A stretch of DNA of 64,000 nucleotides, taken from Pirellulales bacterium (GTDB taxonomy: Bacteria; Planctomycetota; Planctomycetia; Pirellulales; Lacipirellulaceae). Of the stretch, positions 51,722 through 59,787 are shown in pieces. The stretch lies in assembly GCA_020849945.1 (NCBI GenBank), contig JADZFK010000138.1:1-64000 (forward strand), in the 5' to 3' direction. Under the pieces are notes generated by a model. That model saw only the letters and a list, made by a program, of their open reading frames with translations, had not been told where the DNA came from and ran no database searches. How positions within the stretch are numbered: position 1 is the first letter of the stretch; each line of letters opens with the position of its first letter. A program made the translations under genes and the position numbers.

Positions 51722-53941
51722 CTACAACAACAACCGGCTGGCAACCTGGTACGTCACGAGCGCGCCGACGTAGGCGAGTATCGTCATGTAAGCGAACGTA
51801 AAGGTTGGCCAGCGCCAACTATTTGTTTCACGGCGGATGACGGCCAACGTGGCCGCGCATTGGGCACAAAGGGCAAAGAACACCATGATCGAAAGGGCCA
51901 CGGGCAAATTGTAAACAGGCTCGCCCGTGTCGTCCCAGCGGGCTGCTCGGAGCTGGGCCTGAAGCCGATGCTGATCGCTCTCGGCACCAACATCCACATC
52001 GCTGCCCAGGTTGTAGATGACGCCGAGCACGCCCATCACGACCTCCCGAGCCGGGAACGAGGCGATCACCGCGCAGCCGATCCGCCAGTCCCAACCGAGC
52101 GGCCGAACGGCCGGCTCGATCCACTGGCCCGCGCGCCCGAGCAAGCTGTAGCGCTGATGCAGGCTCGCCCTTAGGTACGCCAGGTTCTCGGAAGAGTCGA
52201 ACTCGGCCAGCGCGGCCGCATGGCCAGCCAGCGCGGCCCGCCGAGCCTCGAGCTCCGCGGCAACGCGATCTTCGCTCCGCGGATAGTAGGAAAGCGCCCA
52301 CACGACGATGGTCACAGCGAAGATCACCGTGCCAGCCCTGGCCAAAAATGACCATCCGCGTTCGGCCATCCGGAACCCCACCGTCCGCAACGATGGCATT
52401 TTGTAGGTGGGAAGTTCGAGCACAAACGGCGGAGTTTCTCCCCGCAAGATCGACTTCTTCAACCCCCATGCCACGCCGATCGCCACGACCACGCCCACCG
52501 CGTACATCCCCAGCAGCACCAGCCCTTGCAGCCCGACGATGCCCCCCAAGAAGTAGCGGGCGGGCACAAACGCACCGATCAAGATCACGTAAACCGGCAA
52601 CCGTGCCGAGCAACTCATGAGCGGGGCGATGAGGATCGTGGCGAAACGGTCGCGCCGGTTCTCGATCACCCGCGTTGCCATGATCCCCGGAACCGCGCAC
52701 GCGAACGACGAAAGCAGCGGAATAAACGACTTGCCGCTCAGCCCCACGCCAGCCATCAAGCGATCCATCAGAAACGCCGCTCGCGCCATGTATCCGCAAT
52801 CTTCCAACACGGCGATGAACATGAACAGGATCAGAATCTGAGGCAAGAAGACGACGACCGCCCCGACGCCGCCGATCACCCCGTTGACCAGCAGCGATTG
52901 CAAGGCCCCTTCCGCCATTCCCGCCTCGACCAAACTAGCAAGCCCCCCAACGGCCGAATCGATGACGTTCATCAGCGGGGCCGCCAACACAAAGATCGAG
53001 GTGAAAAGCGTCGCCATGGTGAGCCCGAAGATCAGCGTTCCCCAAACCTTGTGAGTCAGCACGGCGTCGATTCGATCGCTCGTCGTTCGCGTGTGGCCCG
53101 AGGGCCGACGGGCAACACCTTGCAGTGTTCGCGCGATCCAATCGTACCGGGCCATTGCCTCGACCGCCGGCACGGGCATCCCCGCGGCCGCAAGCGATTC
53201 GCGCGCCACGCGCAACCGCTCGGCGCCTTCTTGTGCCAGGCCATCCAGCAGTTCGCTTTCCAGGTATCCGCCCCCGTCGAGCAGCAATCGCTCGACTAGA
53301 AACGGCGGTAGCGGTGCCGGCAACCGCTCGTTCAACCACGCTCCTAGCTCGGTGGCGTGCTGTTGAAACGAGGCGGGGAATGGGTTCTCGCGGACCGGGG
53401 CCGCGGATGTTTCACCACCGCTTGCGGCCGCTGCTAAGGCGGTTTGCAGCTCTTTCAGTCCGGTTCGACGATTCGCCTGCACGGCCACCACCGGCACGCC
53501 CAGCCGCTCGGCCAGCCCCGCCACATCGATCTCCATCTGCCGCTCGCGCGCGAGATCGACCATGTTTAGCGCGATCACCATCGGCAGCCCAAGCGCGAGC
53601 ACCTGGCTCACCAGATACAAATTGCGTTCGAGGTTGCTGGCATCGACGATGGAAAGCACAACGTCGGGCGGCGCCACGTTGCCGCGCCGGCCCAGCAGCA
53701 CATCGACCGTCACCATTTCGTCGGGCGAACGCGGCGCCAAACTGTAAGTGCCTGGCAGATCGATCAACTCAAACGAGTGGCCTGCATGGCGCATGTGCCC
53801 GGTCTTTTTTTCGACCGTCACGCCTGGGTAGTTGCCTACCCGCTGCCGAACCCCCGCCAAGGCAGTGAACAGCGTCGACTTCCCCGTGTTCGGATTCCCG
53901 ACCAGGGCAACACGAATTGTTCTCGTCGAGGAACCCGGCAT
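51722..53941 (-). CDS. feoB: Ferrous iron transport protein B
   Basis: VALVGNPNTGKSTLFTALAG, DLPGTYSL, gate regions ALEDCGYMARAAFLMDRLM and MSCSARLPVYVIL. Confidence 0.95.
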   Translation of the reverse strand: MPGSSTRTIRVALVGNPNTGKSTLFTALAGVRQRVGNYPGVTVEKKTGHMRHAGHSFELIDLPGTYSLAPRSPDEMVTVDVLLGRRGNVAPPDVVLSIVDASNLERNLYLVSQVLALGLPMVIALNMVDLARERQMEIDVAGLAERLGVPVVAVQANRRTGLKELQTALAAAASGGETSAAPVRENPFPASFQQHATELGAWLNERLPAPLPPFLVERLLLDGGGYLESELLDGLAQEGAERLRVARESLAAAGMPVPAVEAMARYDWIARTLQGVARRPSGHTRTTSDRIDAVLTHKVWGTLIFGLTMATLFTSIFVLAAPLMNVIDSAVGGLASLVEAGMAEGALQSLLVNGVIGGVGAVVVFLPQILILFMFIAVLEDCGYMARAAFLMDRLMAGVGLSGKSFIPLLSSFACAVPGIMATRVIENRRDRFATILIAPLMSCSARLPVYVILIGAFVPARYFLGGIVGLQGLVLLGMYAVGVVVAIGVAWGLKKSILRGETPPFVLELPTYKMPSLRTVGFRMAERGWSFLARAGTVIFAVTIVVWALSYYPRSEDRVAAELEARRAALAGHAAALAEFDSSENLAYLRASLHQRYSLLGRAGQWIEPAVRPLGWDWRIGCAVIASFPAREVVMGVLGVIYNLGSDVDVGAESDQHRLQAQLRAARWDDTGEPVYNLPVALSIMVFFALCAQCAATLAVIRRETNSWRWPTFTFAYMTILAYVGALVTYQVASRLLL

Positions 53942-54051
53942 GATGGTTTACCACAAAGTCGGAGACACGGGGATGATTTGTAGGTGGGATATCCGAACCC
54001 GAAGGAACGTCGCACTTCCAACTTTATTCAACTTCTCGCGAAATCGGCGTT

Positions 54052-54115
54052 GTTTAACCTGGAGCCAACGACGACGGTATTCGGGTTGTTCCTCGCCGCT
54101 AGCTCGGGGTTAGAC
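54052..54115 (+). repeat. About 65-bp palindromic element (family 4), copy A
   Basis: GTTTAACCTGGAGCCAACGACGA...TCGCCGCTAGCTCGGGGTTAGAC. Confidence 0.8.
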
Positions 54116-54216
54116 GACCGACGGGGCTTTCGCTGCGCAGTTATTAATAGTTCGGTTAATCTCTGTGGCCCCTGTGGCTACGCAATAAAGTAATTGGCCC
54201 AAGTCACCCAGGCGGG

Positions 54217-54474
54217 TCATCCAAGCGGGGCATCTTCCGAGCCTTCTATCAGCTGCACCTCGATATGCTGGGCTTCGCTCTTGCGGAGGCTCAGTCGATA
54301 GCCACGGAGTTCGAACTCGAGCGGGTCACCCAGTGGCGCGGCACCAAGGCAAAGGATTTCGACGCCGGGGGTGACGCCCATCTCCAAGATGCGGCGGCTG
54401 ATCTCGTCGGAGCCAACGATCCGCTCTACGATTGCCGCCTGGCCGACCTTTAGCTCGGCCGCTGCCCGCTTCAT
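54217..54474 (-). CDS. FeoA-domain protein
   Basis: AAIVERIVGSDEISRRILEMGVTPGVEILCLGAAPLGDPLEFELRGYRLSLRKSEA. Confidence 0.88.
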   Translation of the reverse strand: MKRAAAELKVGQAAIVERIVGSDEISRRILEMGVTPGVEILCLGAAPLGDPLEFELRGYRLSLRKSEAQHIEVQLIEGSEDAPLG

Positions 54475-54707
54475 GCCGTCTTCCTCACGTGCACCAGAAC
54501 CCGCGTCGAATCATCTTCGCGAAAACAAATTTTACTGCCATCGACGCGAATGATGCACGGCGCGCCGGTGTGGATCATTTCCAGGCGAGCGCCCACGCGC
54601 AGGCCCAATTCCTCCAGATGATGCACCTGCTGCGGAGTGCCCAACACCTGCCCAATTTCGGCCATTTGGCCGCTACGGAGCACCGAAATGGGGACCAGTT
54701 CCATCAT
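54471..54707 (-). CDS. FeoA-domain protein
   Basis: MMELVPISVLRSGQMAEIGQVLGTPQQVHHLEELGLRVGARLEMI...; start set downstream of the palindrome. Confidence 0.8.
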   Translation of the reverse strand: MMELVPISVLRSGQMAEIGQVLGTPQQVHHLEELGLRVGARLEMIHTGAPCIIRVDGSKICFREDDSTRVLVHVRKTA

Positions 54708-54737
54708 GCCCAAGACCCAGATTGCGAAGCGTTTACG

Positions 54738-54766
54738 TTGATGTTGAGAACGATTCTCAACATCAA
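54738..54766. promoter_or_regulatory. Fur-box-like perfect palindrome upstream of feoA-feoA-feoB
   Basis: TTGATGTTGAGAA-CGA-TTCTCAACATCAA; core TGAGAACGATTCTCA resembles Fur 7-1-7 TGATAATnATTATCA. Confidence 0.7.
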
Positions 54767-55115
54767 TACTGGATTGTAGTGCCATTTCCGTTGCCTTTCA
54801 ATTGGGGTAACTGCCGAAATGCGTCGTTCCTATCCCGAATCCCCATGAAAGCCAACCGCCGGGTGGGTGGTCGGCCAACGCCAATTTCTGGCCCGTTCGG
54901 ACCGGCCGATTCGCTCGACCGGGGCGATTTGAACAGGCCCAGGTCGATGAGCAACACGAACGAACGGCTCTCCCACTTCGTTCCACGCAACCGCGGAAGA
55001 AAATCGTCCGCCGTGCGTAGCATCGCAACGAAAATAGTGGTTTAATGTTCGCTCACTCAAGATGTAGTCACCGCGTCGGTATTTAGCCCTCACAACTCAC
55101 ATTTCACAACTCATC

Positions 55116-55406
55116 ATGGACCTCGGACCTAAGTTATTCGTGTTCCTCCTATCCACGTTTCTGGGTTTGGAGGTGATTCGTCGTGTGTCGCCGTTGTTGC
55201 ATACGCCGCTGATGTCGTTGACGAATGCCATCTCGGCGATTTCGATCGTGGCGGCCATCCAGGTGATGGCCGAGGGAAACACGACCTTCAACACCGTGTT
55301 ATGTACGCTCGGCGTTGTGGCGGCCACGATCAACATTGTGGGTGGTTTCTGGATCACCGATCGCATGCTCAAGATGTTCCGCCGGGAGACTAACAACCGT
55401 GAGTAA
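55116..55406 (+). CDS. NAD(P) transhydrogenase alpha-2 subunit (membrane part)
   Basis: FLGLEVIRRVSPLLHTPLMSLTNAISAISIVAAI. Confidence 0.9.
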   Translation: MDLGPKLFVFLLSTFLGLEVIRRVSPLLHTPLMSLTNAISAISIVAAIQVMAEGNTTFNTVLCTLGVVAATINIVGGFWITDRMLKMFRRETNNRE

Positions 55407-56853
55407 CGCGGCATTGATGATCGGAACGATTTCGGAAATTCCGGCTGGCAACGTGCATGAAGCGGCCAATTCGTGGTTGGGGATCGCTTCGTATCTCATC
55501 GCGGCGGCCTTGTTTATTCTTTCGCTCAAGTGGCTGAGTCATCCTCGCACGGCGCGGCGCGGCGTACGGGCTGGCGAAATCGGCATGGCGGTAGCCATCG
55601 TGGGTACGCTGCTGATCTATCAAGCCGTTTCGTACCTGTGGATATTGGTAGGCGTCGTCGTCGGGTCGCTCATCGGCGCGCCGATGGCCGTGTGGATGCC
55701 CATGACCGCCGTCCCGCAGCGGACCGCGCTCTCTCACGCCTTCGGCGCGCTGGCGGCCGCGCTTGTTGGCACCGCCCACTACTTCCAGTTGTTCGGCAAA
55801 GAAAGCGGAATCGACCACTTCACAATGGCGATCTTGGCTTTGGAAGTGCTGCTCGGCTGCCTCACGTTCACCGGCAGCCTCGTGGCGTTTGGCAAACTGC
55901 AAGACCTCATCCCCAGTTCGATCAAAGGGCTGCCCCACCAGAACGCGATCAACATCGGCCTGCTGGCCTCGGCCGCGGGCATCTCGGTTATTCTCACCGT
56001 GTCGCCCGGCCATGCCTGGCTATTCCTCGTGTTGATCGTGCTCGGGCTGGCCTTTGGCCTGTGCCTGGTGATGCCCATCGGCGGTGCCGATATGCCCACC
56101 GTCATCTCGCTCCTCAACTCGTACGCTGGCCTTTCCGCCAGCCTGATGGGGTTCGTGCTCAACAACTACCTGCTCATCATCGCGGGCGCGCTCGATGGCT
56201 CCTCGGGCCTGATCCTTTCCATCATCATGTGCCGAGCGATGAACCGATCGTTCACGAATGTCCTTTTCGGCCGCATGGATGCCAGCCAAACGGCGTCGGC
56301 CGACGACGTGTACGGCGGCAAGGTGAAGAGCGCCTCGGCCGAGGACGTGGCCATGATCCTTGATGGGGTGCGACGCGTGGTCGTGGTACCGGGTTATGGC
56401 ATGGCGGTATCGCAGGCCCAGCATGCGGTGCGAGACCTATTCAACATGCTCGAAGAACGTGGCACGGAAGTTGAATTCGCGATTCACCCCGTTGCTGGCC
56501 GAATGCCGGGCCACATGAACGTGCTGCTGGCCGAGGCCGATATCCCGTACGACAAGCTCAAAGAGATGGAAGAGATCAACCCGAGCTTCGGCCAAACCGA
56601 TGTGGCGATCGTCATCGGCGCGAACGACGTGGTGAACCCGCTGGCCAACACCGATCCCAAAAGCCCGATCGCCGGAATGCCGATTCTGAATGTGGGCGAA
56701 GCCCGCACGGTCGTCGTGGTGAAGCGGAGCCTAAGCCCTGGCTTCGCGGGCATCCCCAATCCGCTGTTCGCCGCGGAGAATACGCTCATGCTATTCGAAG
56801 ACGGCAAGAAGGCGATCGTCGATGTCGTCGCCGCCATGAAAGAGGCGGCATAA
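55399..56853 (+). CDS. pntB: NAD(P) transhydrogenase beta subunit
   Basis: MPIGGADMPTVISLLNSYAGLSASLMGFVLNN; VVVPGYGMAVSQAQHAVRDL; IHPVAGRMPGHMNVLLAEADIPYD; GTG start overlaps previous stop. Confidence 0.95.
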   Translation: MSNAALMIGTISEIPAGNVHEAANSWLGIASYLIAAALFILSLKWLSHPRTARRGVRAGEIGMAVAIVGTLLIYQAVSYLWILVGVVVGSLIGAPMAVWMPMTAVPQRTALSHAFGALAAALVGTAHYFQLFGKESGIDHFTMAILALEVLLGCLTFTGSLVAFGKLQDLIPSSIKGLPHQNAINIGLLASAAGISVILTVSPGHAWLFLVLIVLGLAFGLCLVMPIGGADMPTVISLLNSYAGLSASLMGFVLNNYLLIIAGALDGSSGLILSIIMCRAMNRSFTNVLFGRMDASQTASADDVYGGKVKSASAEDVAMILDGVRRVVVVPGYGMAVSQAQHAVRDLFNMLEERGTEVEFAIHPVAGRMPGHMNVLLAEADIPYDKLKEMEEINPSFGQTDVAIVIGANDVVNPLANTDPKSPIAGMPILNVGEARTVVVVKRSLSPGFAGIPNPLFAAENTLMLFEDGKKAIVDVVAAMKEAA

Positions 56854-57710
56854 CCGCCGCCGATTCTCCGCGATACGATTGGCAGCCGCCGGCCGAAGCT
56901 GGCGGTTCCGCCATCTTGCAACCGCCGGATTCCGCCGGCGGCTGATCCCTTTCGTGCCTTCGCTGGGGGCCGCGTTCCGCTTCGCGTCGCGGCTAAACGG
57001 GTTTTTGCGCGTATTGCAACGGGTGCGGAAACGTGTTTTTGGATGCAATAATCGGCGCTATTTGCGACGGGTGCCGGGCGTTTCTGCCGGAAAATGAAGC
57101 GTTTTCCGGGGCGGGGGTGTTGCAATAATCGTCGATTTTGCTCTTGTTCGCGCGATTATTGTGCGAGGGGTGGGGAAAGCAAGAATCGGCGGCGGCATGG
57201 CGCGGAGCGGTGGCGGGGCCAACGCGAGGAATCAGCCGTGTGTTTGCCGTGCGAAATGATCGAATTGTCAAAGAGCGGAGGGTCGCTGGTGAGACGTGGG
57301 GGGCATCTTAGCAGGATACGGAACAAGATTCCACTAAAATTATTGGCCACTTGGAGTTGCGAGTTGCGAGGGGGGGAGGAGGGAGGGGGGTTTTGTGCCG
57401 TGCTGGTATGGCAATGATGTTGGGCGTAGGAGAACTGACAAGGTGGTATACACAACGATTTAGGTGGCACTGCTTGGTAGTTTGAGATGGCATGCAATAA
57501 TCCAGGATTTTTATGGCGATTCTCTGTCGGGAGTTCCGTTGAAACTGCGGTTTGTTAAATAGGGGACGCTCCACGGCAACCGCTCGCTATTCGTTGGTGC
57601 CCCCGGATTCTGCGGAGAATCGAAGCTTGCAGGGGTTTCTTTGCAACGGGGTTTCATCGCCGGGTTTGCGGACGACTATTGATCAATGGGCAGCGAAAGA
57701 CCCATCGTTC

Positions 57711-57775
57711 GTTTAACCCCGAGCCAGCGGCGAGGGAGAACCTTGCATCCCGTCGCCGTTGGCTCCGGGTTAAAC
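57711..57775 (-). repeat. About 65-bp palindromic element (family 4), copy B (inverted)
   Basis: GTTTAACCCCGAGCCAGCGGCGA...TCGCCGTTGGCTCCGGGTTAAAC. Confidence 0.85.
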
Positions 57776-58044
57776 ACTCCGTAAGAGTTCATTGGCAGTG
57801 CAGTCGTCAATAAATCGCAGGAGGAGAGCGAAATACGGAGGCGTAAGCCCTGGTGGGTGGTAGTAAGCGGTGACAGGCCTGTGTCACCGCAAGAACTGAA
57901 TTGGAAGAAAAAATGGCTTTGACGTTGTTACAAAAAACGTGATAGACAAATGTCTCGCAGTTGGCATCTCAACCCGCAAGCGAGGCGAGGGCGATGGACC
58001 AAGAGGATTGGAGTGCGATTGATTCGCAGTCTGAAGAGGATGTG

Positions 58045-58545
58045 ATGAAAATATCGCAATCGATTGCGTATGCCTTGTTTGCGACGACGTATTTGGCCAC
58101 GTTGGACGATCGTTGCCCGGTGCCTTGTAGCGAGCTTGCCCAGCGGGGAAAGCTGCCGATTCGATTCTTGCTTCAAGTTCTTTGCAAGCTGGTGAAGGGA
58201 GGGGTGCTGACAAGCGCATGCGGAACCTCGGGAGGCTACTCGTTGGCCAAGTCGCCCGACCAGATCAGCCTACGGGAGGTTTTCGAGGCGATCGATCCGC
58301 CGAGTAAAGACCATTACACCGCGTTAGGATGTTTGCCCTCGGGAACGCGGAGTCGGATCACCAAGGCGCTTACCTCGGCCCACAAGGTTCAAATGGGCGA
58401 ATTGCAATCGTGGTCGTTGGCGGACGTTGTGAACCATTCTCGGACCCAGGCGGGGGTGCTTGCGATGCCAGGCTTGAAAGCGATAACGAAGCCCCGCGCG
58501 AGCAAGGTCCCGACCGAGATCAAAGTGCCCAAGCAAACGGGTTAG
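58045..58545 (+). CDS. Rrf2 family transcriptional regulator
   Basis: MKISQSIAYALFATTYLATL...LLQVLCKLVKGGVLTSACGTSGGYSLAKSPDQISLREVFEAID. Confidence 0.85.
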   Translation: MKISQSIAYALFATTYLATLDDRCPVPCSELAQRGKLPIRFLLQVLCKLVKGGVLTSACGTSGGYSLAKSPDQISLREVFEAIDPPSKDHYTALGCLPSGTRSRITKALTSAHKVQMGELQSWSLADVVNHSRTQAGVLAMPGLKAITKPRASKVPTEIKVPKQTG

Positions 58546-58620
58546 TACGACGGCGCTGAGACACTTTCACCACGACGACACAACGGGCACGACGGGCGGA
58601 ATGAGATAGGATAAGGATAG

Positions 58621-58714
58621 GCTTTGTCTCAAAAGCGGTTCTGGTTTGGGTAGCGGATTGAGCAAGGCCAAGAATCCAGCGATCCGCGAACCCTCCCCAA
58701 AAAGGGAGGGGAGT
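58621..58714 (-). repeat. Dispersed repeat family 2, copy C (inverted)
   Basis: Reverse complement reads CTCCCCTCCCTTTTTGGGGAGGGTTCGCGGATCGCTGGATTCTTGGCCTTGCTCAATCCGCTACCC...GAGACAAAGC. Confidence 0.85.
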
Positions 58715-58767
58715 TTTTAGGCAAGGCCTGGGCCGCATGCCTCACAGGTGCTGGAAAGCATGTTGGG

Positions 58768-59787
58768 TTATTCGCTGAGTGAGTTGCTTCCGTGGCGTGA
58801 GGCACCGATGGGCATCCCTGGGGGCAGCGGGCGGACGGCGATGGCGAAACCCATTTGGCGGATGATACGTTTCATTTCGCGGAGCCGTTCGTAGTTGCCG
58901 GGGTAAGTCCAGATGGTGATGGTCGTGCCCTCTGGCCGATGTTGCTGGAGTTGCTGCACGAACTCGGAGTTGGCGGCGAGTGCATCGGCAGCCGGCTCGC
59001 CGGGTGGTGAAACCTCCGGTAGCATGTGGCAGTGCGAGAACTTGTAGGCTTGGCCGGCCATGTAATCTCCGGCGGCATTTCGTCCAACGAGTCCTTCCTT
59101 GACGAAGTAGTATTTTAGCCGAAAGCCACTGATGGGTCCGATCGTGCGTTGCATTTGGTCTTGTGTGCGAAGTCGCCAGACATTTGCCTGGGCATCGCTC
59201 TTCATTTGCTCCATGAGCGAATCGAAGGGCACGACCACGAGATGGTCTTCGGAGAGGAGCACGTGAATTTCTTTTCCGGTGACGGCCTGCGAGACCGGAG
59301 TGGGTTGGCATTCGAGTGATTCGGTGGGTGGGCCGCGCGAGATGAGGGCGACTTGCTCGCGGGTGAGGTCGTCGAGCTTTGCTTGAGCAAGGGCGATTTT
59401 GTGCCGCAGGTCGAAATCGCGTTGATCGTTGGTGGAAAGCTTTTGGCGTCGAGCTTCGATTTCTTTTTCGGCTTCGACGATGGCGGTGCCGAGCCAGGCG
59501 CGTTCGCTTTCGCGGAACTGGGTTTCGAGATGGGCGTTTCCGACTCGACCCACGAGGTTTCGGACATCGCGTTGGGTGTTTAGTGCATTTCGGTAGGCCT
59601 GCTGAAACTCTTGTTCGCTGTGGGCTTGGTCGGCAAGCAGTTCGTCGGTATCGCTGCGGACCGAATGGCTGGTGCGAAGGCCGACAACAAGCACGAGGAG
59701 AATGAGAATACCGACGATGTTCGTGATGACGTCCAGAAAGGAATCCTGGCCGGGCATTTGATCGGCTTCGATTTCGGCGCGTTTCAT
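58768..59787 (-). CDS. ExbD/TolR-like partner subunit with coiled coil (contains TM-proximal Asp)
   Basis: QDSFLDVITNIVGILILLVLVVGLRTSHSV; coiled-coil region; C-terminus TTITIWTYPGNYERLREMKRIIRQMGFAIAVRPL. Confidence 0.65.
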   Translation of the reverse strand: MKRAEIEADQMPGQDSFLDVITNIVGILILLVLVVGLRTSHSVRSDTDELLADQAHSEQEFQQAYRNALNTQRDVRNLVGRVGNAHLETQFRESERAWLGTAIVEAEKEIEARRQKLSTNDQRDFDLRHKIALAQAKLDDLTREQVALISRGPPTESLECQPTPVSQAVTGKEIHVLLSEDHLVVVPFDSLMEQMKSDAQANVWRLRTQDQMQRTIGPISGFRLKYYFVKEGLVGRNAAGDYMAGQAYKFSHCHMLPEVSPPGEPAADALAANSEFVQQLQQHRPEGTTITIWTYPGNYERLREMKRIIRQMGFAIAVRPLPPGMPIGASRHGSNSLSE

